Shown piece by piece: positions 56,816 to 64,000 of a DNA stretch of 64,000 bases. The notes beneath the pieces are model-generated. The model made no database searches and had not been told where the DNA came from. It was given only the letters and a program-made list of their open reading frames with translations. The first letter of the stretch is position 1. Each line of letters starts with the position of its first letter. The stretch lies in NCBI RefSeq assembly GCF_010389155.1, contig NC_057762.1, positions 28,332,055 through 28,396,054 of the forward strand, written 5' to 3'. The translations under genes and the position numbers were made by a program. This DNA comes from Erigeron canadensis. Its lineage: Eukaryota; Streptophyta; Magnoliopsida; Asterales; Asteraceae.

Positions 56816-59800
56816 AAGTAGAGCCTTATGTTAACTTATTGTTTTGGTGTTTACAATAGGTTACCTATCACTAGCTTCATTAGTATAATGGTCTTAGTCT
56901 CATTACTTCAGGAACATTACTTTAGCCTCTTACGTAAGGAACATTATTGTTAGCTCTTAGTTAAGTTTAGGCATTACTTTAGTTCCATTAGTTTTATAGA
57001 TATTACTTAGTCTGCCTTAGATAGCTAATTATGTCACTATAATCTCATTGCCCTTAGTTTTAGGCATTACGTTATTAATCTTCTATTACTTCTATCCTAA
57101 ATCTGTATCCTCCTTATTTCCACTGTAGTACCTCCCATTGGCATTCAGCCACTTACCGGTGAAAACTATGCTTCATGGAAAGATCAGTTAGATCTTACTC
57201 TGGGGTACTATGACCTGGACTACGCCATTCGTCATGATGAACCCGCTGCCATTACTGCAACCTCTACTGCAGAGCAGATAGCGGCATTTGAGAAGTGGGA
57301 CAAGGTGAATTGCTTGTCACTTATGACGGTCAAGAGCTCTATTCCTCTTGGTCTCCGAGGAGCTATTCCCGAGTCTGATAAAGTGAAAGATTACCTCAAA
57401 TCTGTTGAGGATTACTTCAAGGGATCGTCTAAAGCGCATGCAAGCAGCTTAATGCTAAAGATGCTTACTCTGAAATACGATGGAAAAAGCAGTGTCCGTG
57501 AACACATAATGAAAATGAGCGACATGGCGAACAAGCTTAAGACTCTCGAAATGGAAGTCTGTGACAATTTTCTTGTGCATTTCATAATGACATCATTGCC
57601 TGCTCAATTTGATGCCTTCAAGATTAACTATAATGCTCAGAAGGACAAATGGAAGATGAGTGAACTGATTGCAATGTGTCAACAAGAAGAAGATCGCCTT
57701 AAGCTCGAGCAACCTGAAGCTGTTCACCTTACTACCACTGCTAATTCCAAGAAGAGGAAGGGTAATAACAGTAATAAGAATGGAAAGAAAGCTTCAAAGA
57801 TGAGTCATGGTGCAGTTGCCTCTAGCTCTAATGCCTTGAACATCAAGTGTAAGTTCTGTCGTACTCAAGGGCACATTCAGAAAGAGTATCCTAAGTTCAA
57901 GGAATGGCTAGCTAAGAAAGGTAACGTACTTTATGTAATATTTGATTCTTTTACTACTGATGTTCCTGTTAATACATGGTGGGGTGACTCTGGTTCTATG
58001 GTCCATGTGACTAACTCAATGCAGGGATTCCATACAATCCAGAAGCTACGAAAGGGCCAAAGAAAACTTAGAGTTGGAAGCGGTGATCTTTTAGATGTCG
58101 AAGCCATGGGAACTTATATTTTACATATGAGTACTGGAAAATGTATTAGACTATTAGATACCTTATATGTACCGAGAATTACTCGGAACCTCGTATCTAT
58201 TTCTAAACTAGACATTGAAGGTTTTGTAATAATTCATGGTTTCGGCAAGATTACTACTACTCTTAATAATGAATTGCTTGGTCGTGGTTTCTTGGATGGA
58301 ATGCTGTATAAATTAGAACTAGATCATAATTTCTCACAATCTTTATTGTCTTTTAATGTTGATGATATAGCTAAGACAAAGACAAAACCACTTAAGCAAC
58401 AAGAGAATTCCTCCATGTTGTGGCATAAACGTCTTGGCCACATCTCACGAGATCGCATGACACGACTCGTAAAGGATGGAATCTTACCATCTCTTGACTT
58501 TAGTGATTTTGAAACATGTATTCAATGTCTCAAAGGCAAAATGACTAAAGGGAATAAGAAAGGAGCCACAAGAAGTTCCAACTTGTTGGAAATAATTCAT
58601 ACTGATATTAGTGGCCCCTATCCCGCTTCCATTACAGGACATACTTCATTTATTACATTTATTGATGATTATTCACGTTATATGCACCTTTATTTGATTA
58701 AGGAAAAGTCTGAATCCTTACAAACTTTTACTGATTTTAAAACTTTGGTTGAAAACCAACTTGAACGAAAAATAAAAGTTGTAAGATTAGATAGAGGAGG
58801 TGAGTATTATGGTAGACATACTGATGTTGGTTAAGCCGCTGGTCTTTTCCATGACTTTTGTAAGGAACATGACATAATTAACCAATACACCATGCCTGGT
58901 TCTTCTCAACAAAATGGTGTTGCTAAAAGGAGAAATAGAACCCTAATGGACATGGTGAGAAGTATGCTTGCCAACACTAACTTACCTACTTTCCTTTGGA
59001 CTGAGGCCTTAAAAACAGCCGTTCATATACTCAATAGAGTTCCTTCTAAATCTGTCCCTAAAACTCCTCATGAGATCTGGACAGGGAAGAAACCGAGTCT
59101 TAGATATATGAAAGTATGGGGCTGTCCTGCCGAAGCTAAATTCTATAACCCTAACTTAAAGAAACTTGATCCTAAGACTGTTACATGTTTCTTTGTCGGT
59201 TATCCGGATAACTCAAAAGGTTATCGGTTTTACTGTCCTTCCCACACTACTCGCATCAGTGATACACAGCATGCCACTTTCCTAGAGAACTCAGAGATCA
59301 GTGGGAGCACGACAAATCATAACTTCGATTTGCAAGAAGTACAAGAAGCGGGGGGAAACGATTCGTCGGTTAGTATTATTCCTCCGATAATTCCTCTTGT
59401 ACAGAACGCTGCTCCGAATGTCACTGATCCAACTCCTCCTAATGTTAATCATGAGACCACTAATGCTGAAGGATCTTCCGAAAATCCCGAAAATCAACTC
59501 AGGAGATCATCGAGGTCACGTAGGGCCACCAATTTTGATGACTTCATTACTTATCTTACTGAAGTTGAAGATGTTGGAAAGCTTATTGATCCTACCTCCT
59601 ATAAAGAAGCCATTAATAGTGATCAGGCCACTCAGTGGAATGAAGCCATGATTGAAGAGCTTAATTCCATGCAACATAATGACGTTTGGGAATTGGTTGA
59701 ACTTCCTGAAGGATCCAAAACTGTTGGTTGCAAATGGGTCTTCAAAACCAAATTAGACCCGAAAGGAAACGTCGAACGATATAAGGCCAGATTGGTTGCG

Positions 59801-61478
59801 AAGGGCTATACTCAGAAGGCTGGAGTCGATTATCAAGAGACCTTTTCTCCCGTGTCTCGTAAAGACTCTTTAAGGATCGTTATGGCACTAGTAGCTCACT
59901 TTGATCTCGAGTTACATCAGATGGATGTCAAAACAGCTTTCTTAAATGGAGACTTGGAAGAAGACGTATACATGTGGCAACCTGAAGGATTCATTCCAAA
60001 AGGTAAAGAGCACATGGTCTGCAAGTTAAAGAAATCCATATATGGGTTGAAGCAAGCATCAAGACAATGGTACCTTAAGTTTGATGAAGTCATTAAAGAA
60101 CAAGACTTCATAAAGAATCAAGTGGATCAATGCACCTATCTCAAGTTCAGTGGGAGTAATTTTATAATCCTTGTTTTGTATGTAGATGATATTCTACTAG
60201 CAAGTAATAACTTGGATATGTTGCATGAGTCGAAGCGGATGCTTTCGCAGAAATTCGACATGAAAGATCTCGGTGATGCCTCTTATGTTATAGGTATCGA
60301 AATACATCGGGATAGGCATAATGGTATTTTAGGTCTTTCTCAAAGGGCCTATATTGAGCAGGTTTTAGAACGATATAGCATGCAACATTGCGCACCCACT
60401 GTAGCTCCAGTAGTTAAAGGAGATGTATTCGGCACTTTCCAAAGTCCGAACACTGAGATTGAAAAGGAGCAAATGAGGGTGATACCTTACTCATCAGTAG
60501 TTGGGAGCATTATGTACGCTCAGGTCTATACTCGTCCAGATATCGCTTATATCGCCGGTATGCTAGGACGTTACTTATCTAATCCTGGATTAGCACACTG
60601 GAAAGCGGCTAAGAAAGTTCTACGATATCTGCAAGGGACCAAAGACTACAAACTAACGTATAGAAGAAGTGACAATCTAGAAGTAGTAGGCTATTCCGAT
60701 TCTGATTTTGCCAAAAGCAAGGAAGATAAGAAATCTACTTCTGAGTATATTTTCATGTTAGCTGGCGGACCTATCTCTTGGCGGATTCATAAGCAGAAAC
60801 TGACTGCAACATCCACCATGATGGCTGAATACATTGCCGTTTATAATGCTACTTTCCATGGGATGTTAATTAGGAATCTGGTCAGTGGACTCAAAGTCGT
60901 CAACTCCATTTCTAGACCATTGAAGCTTTACTGTGATAACTCAGCTACCGTAACTTTCTCGAACAGTAACAGTTCAACTGGCGCTGGACTGTATCTCGAT
61001 ACAAAGTATCTGTTTGTACGCGAACGGGTTGAGGAAAATGTTCTTTGTATTGAGTACATAAGTACAAATGACATGCTAGCGGATCCGATGACCAAAGGTC
61101 TTCCTCCTAATGTCTTCGTAGGACACGTGTCGAAGATGGGGCTTACTAAAGACTTAGTTTAATTTAATAGCATATTGTGCTTATTTGGTCATTAGTATTA
61201 CTGTTTAAAATTTTTTCCTCCTTATTCAGATTTTGTTTGTCTATTAATCGCACTTTGAGTACTCGTATTAGTGTGTTGACATTATTGTGACAAAATTTGT
61301 CTTAGTCAATTGATCATTGCTTATTAGTTTTAAATTTGAGTCATAGTTTGACTAGTGGGGGTCTTGAGTTGATGTTCTTCTCTACGACTGTACTTATTGG
61401 CTATGATTTCGGTTTAAAACAAAATGAGTATTATTCCGGAACTTATTTGAATACTCATAGATAAATGATCGCTCGGTC

Positions 61479-61489
61479 AAGTGGGAGAA
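61479..61489 (+). other. Polypurine tract of the copia element
   Basis: AAGTGGGAGAA abuts the 3' LTR start, as expected for plus-strand priming. Confidence 0.9.
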
Positions 61490-61955
61490 TGTTGGAACCA
61501 CGTTAGTGTGACCGTCACTGATCATGTGTCATTCCTGATATGATAATTGACGATAATGAAATCCCTATGTCTAAGTAAATATTCGATGGATGTATTTACT
61601 CTTAAAGACATATTATAGGGTTTCCCATTAGGTGATTGGACTTGAGAGGACTAATGAGGCACGAATTAAACACCAGAGGGACTTAATATGAAAAATACTC
61701 TCCTTATATATATAGAGAGTAATTAACCCTAATTTAAGGTTAATCACAAAAAAAATTCACAGCCTCCAAAAAATTATAAAATTCGTCCATCTTCTCTGTT
61801 GAATTCATTAGAACCGAATTCATCACTCCATCATAAATCAATCATCTTATTTTGGGAACCCGAAATCAATGGCAAATATGTTTAATGCCTTTACAGGTTC
61901 CTCTGGATCTCACGATACGTGTATATTACGAATTGAATCATGTTATATTACAACA
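61490..61955 (+). repeat. 3' LTR of the copia element
   Basis: It matches the 5' LTR except for six substitutions and one T insertion seen by eye. One change turns the putative gag splice donor GGTACGT into GATACGT, which matters only if this LTR seeded a new copy. Confidence 0.95.
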
Positions 61956-61960
61956 ACTAT

Positions 61961-62927
61961 AAAGAATGTAAGAAACTTGTTTGACTCGTAAATCTCCGTA
62001 GTTTATTCAAACGGGCCAACGACCCCTTTTTGACACCATTACACATGTTTATTACTACAAGACCATAACTTAATAGTTAAAACACATGTTCAATCGTAAG
62101 ATAAATATTGGATGGGAAGAGTAGTTTTTAAATTCTCTTCTTGTGATGTAATCTTTTAGGCTAACTTATCTTGAGTTTTGTCTTTTGTATATATATTTAT
62201 ATTTCTGCTATTTAAAAAAGAAAAAACACATGTTCAATCGCTCATAAAGAGCAGACACTATTTATGAATATTAAAGAACAAAATGATCATGAAAAACTTT
62301 TCACTTAAGCCATTCATACGACTAAAAGACACATGACCCGTTTGTTTGTCTACTATCCTTAATGACCCATTCATGTTTCAAAATAAGATGACATAATTCC
62401 AACATATATTATTATTTTACCACAAACACGTCTAACGACAAAGGACATATTTAATGATAAATTTGGGCACTTGGGAGCTCATGATCGTCGGGTCTTTTAA
62501 CCATCAAAAACAAATACATATTGACATATTTTATCCAAAAGCTATGTACTATATCCAACTTCTACTTGGCCGCTATCTTTCCTCGAGAACTAACTTCATC
62601 TATGTAAAAGTTAAACACTAAAACAGCATAGTGAATGTATATGCATATATTCATACACAAGTTGTCATCAACATTTTGGATAGGTATGATGTGTATTACA
62701 TGTTATCTCTTGCATACAAATCACGACACATTCACAATTTATATGGATCCATATAAAGAATGTTAGTAGGACTTTACCTACCTAATAATCTTTAATTAAA
62801 TATTGCTAGTAGGACTTTATCTACTTAAGTTACTAGCCTAGATGAAACCAGTCTTAATGAGCACGACTAGGCATTATTAGTTTATTACTATGCTTTTTTG
62901 ATGAGGGCACGAGGCCTATAAAGCAAG
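61961..62927. other. Intergenic, no recognised feature
   Basis: AT-rich DNA between the copia element and the following MITE. Confidence 0.5.
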
Positions 62928-62935
62928 ATTGGGTC

Positions 62936-63612
62936 TAGGGGTGATCATGGGCTCAGTCTGGCCCGATCCAACCTCAACCCGACCCGGCCCGTGACTCGAA
63001 AAATACAAAATATGTGGACTGAGGACCGGCCCATGTTTCATTGGGTCGATCCGGTCTGGGTTAACATGTGGGCTCGAGTTTTTTACGGGCCAACCTGTAA
63101 CCTGGAGAACAACAATATATTTCATGGTTTTTAAGTGTTCTTATGGTTTTCTTAAGAATGGTTTAACTACAATACAATATCTCATTATGGTTCTCGTTTT
63201 GGTTGTGCTTTAACTATCAACAATAACATTAAGAAATTATGTGAGAATTCCTAATTACATTATTAACATGATTTTGTCATAAAAAAAGTGTGTTGGATGG
63301 AATTCAAAACCAAATCAAATACTGAAATACATATATAAATATATAAAAATACTAGTAAAAATATTATTGTAATATATAATATATATTTTTGTGAGTTTAC
63401 ATGAGTCATATAACAATGTAATGTCAATGTTGGTCGGGTTGACGGGTTCTTGGGTTTTTTCCTGGGTTAGCCCAGCCCGACCCGCAACCCGAGATTTCAT
63501 AAAATATAGGTCTGCGGACCTGACCATATACTTAACAGGTTGGATCGGGCTCGGTTTTTTTCGAGCCGATTAAACGGGTTTAACGGGTTGGCCTGTATTT
63601 TGATCACCCCTA
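62936..63612. mobile_element. hAT-type MITE with GACCCG-rich arms
   Basis: Terminal inverted repeats TAGGGGTGATCA and TGATCACCCCTA are perfect over 12 bases, flanked by perfect 8-base duplications ATTGGGTC (62,928-62,935 and 63,613-63,620). Subterminal arms are rich in GGCCCG/CGGGTT motifs on both sides. There is no transposase frame. The 8-bp duplication indicates hAT. Confidence 0.85.
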
Positions 63613-63620
63613 ATTGGGTC

Positions 63621-64000
63621 CAGTCCACATATATTAGGCCCAAATGCTTTTAAAAGAAAGTATGCAATCTTATTGTATCTTAATATATATATCTATATTA
63701 AAAAAGTAACTAACCTAATATCAATTGACCAATCATAACTCTTAATTTCTTAAATTTAATTAAATCAAAACATGTCTAAATGAATTTACACTTTTTAGTT
63801 TTCTATCACCAACTTATACTTTTAAACTTTTTTCTTAAAATAATAATTTTATTAAAACAAAATAGATAAAATACAAAACTCATGTTTATCCCAAATATCC
63901 AACTAATTGAATAATAATAAAAAAAAATTACTTATATATATAAAAAAAATAAAAAATAAATAACCCAACCACTTTTACAATTAGTCTTCATCAAGCTATA
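63621..64000. other. Intergenic, AT-rich
   Basis: No recognised feature up to the window end. Confidence 0.5.

Larger units (their letters stand above)
55696..61162 (+). pseudogene. Copia gag-pol with probable spliced gag start; damaged
   Basis: Exon 1 (55,696-55,741) would encode 15 residues, MANMFNAFTGSSGSH, within the LTR. It joins across a GT...AG intron (55,742-57,128) in frame to VPPIGIQPLTGENYASWKDQ and the long gag frame. No ATG lies in frame between the acceptor and mid-gag (57,305), which supports the splice. The gag domain follows, then a zinc knuckle CKFCRTQGH whose final Cys is Tyr (about 57,887). Next are protease (WWGDSG), GAG-pre-integrase (HKRLGH...CIQC) and integrase with HTD and RLDRGGEY, but Lys (58,925-58,927) at the third catalytic position where Glu is expected. 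TAA at 58,832-58,834 interrupts integrase. Reverse transcriptase has intact LYVDD, and RNase H has YSDSD, AEY and YCDN. There is no env. Confidence 0.85.
55318..61955 (+). mobile_element. Ty1-copia LTR retrotransposon, structurally complete, coding-defective
   Basis: The element is 6,638 bp, with LTRs of 465 and 466 bp that start TGTTGGAACC and end TTACAACA. It is flanked by the 5-base duplication ACTAT (55,313-55,317 and 61,956-61,960). By eye the LTRs differ by six substitutions and one single-base indel, about 1.3 to 1.5 percent, indicating a recent insertion. Primer-binding and polypurine sites are in place. Domain order gag, protease, integrase, reverse transcriptase, RNase H is the copia order. 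Lesions in gag-pol (see that entry) make it non-autonomous. Confidence 0.95.

Overview
This window is AT-rich nuclear DNA from a flowering plant. Spliced genes with GT/AG introns, a plastid carotenoid hydroxylase, a plastid-targeted MinD, a ferric-chelate reductase, and dense copia, LINE, SINE, hAT, Mutator and Stowaway insertions all point to a eudicot. An asterid, possibly Asteraceae, is my guess from repeat style and not something the sequence proves.

Layout. 1-2.5 kb: the last six exons of a beta-carotene hydroxylase gene. 2.5-15 kb: gene-free DNA with two hAT elements, a Stowaway MITE and GC-rich minisatellite-like repeats. 15.1-15.7 kb: a conserved coiled-coil gene of unknown function. 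15.7-51.4 kb: a tandem segmental duplication. The left copy (about 15.7-22.1 kb) holds a broken MinD fragment fused directly to the tail of a PATRONUS/securin-like gene. The right copy (about 23.1-51.4 kb) holds intact MinD, an intact FRO ferric reductase, a large disordered RS/RG-rich protein, a Harbinger-type pseudogene and a second PATRONUS-like gene. The simplest model is a tandem duplication of about 28 kb followed by a deletion of about 17 kb in the left copy. 52.5-53.6 kb: a frameshifted F-box gene. 55.3-62.0 kb: a structurally complete Ty1-copia element with near-identical LTRs, a 5-bp target duplication and damaged coding sequence. 62.9-63.6 kb: another hAT-type MITE.

The duplicated copies act as each other's empty sites. 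Several insertions (two solo LTRs, hAT, Mutator-type MITE, SINE, 5'-truncated LINE) can therefore be delimited to the base, or nearly so, by target duplications and by comparison with the paralogue. The most unusual feature is the copia element. Its gag start codon appears to lie inside the 5' LTR and to be joined to the gag body by a 1.39-kb intron that removes the primer-binding site and a leader full of inverted TTCGTAA/TTACGAA repeats.

The host genes do not form a pathway. They are independent transcription units: plastid pigment synthesis, plastid division, iron reduction and a probable cell-cycle regulator. All coordinates, splice sites and target duplications were read by eye; family names come from recognisable motifs and no database search was run.
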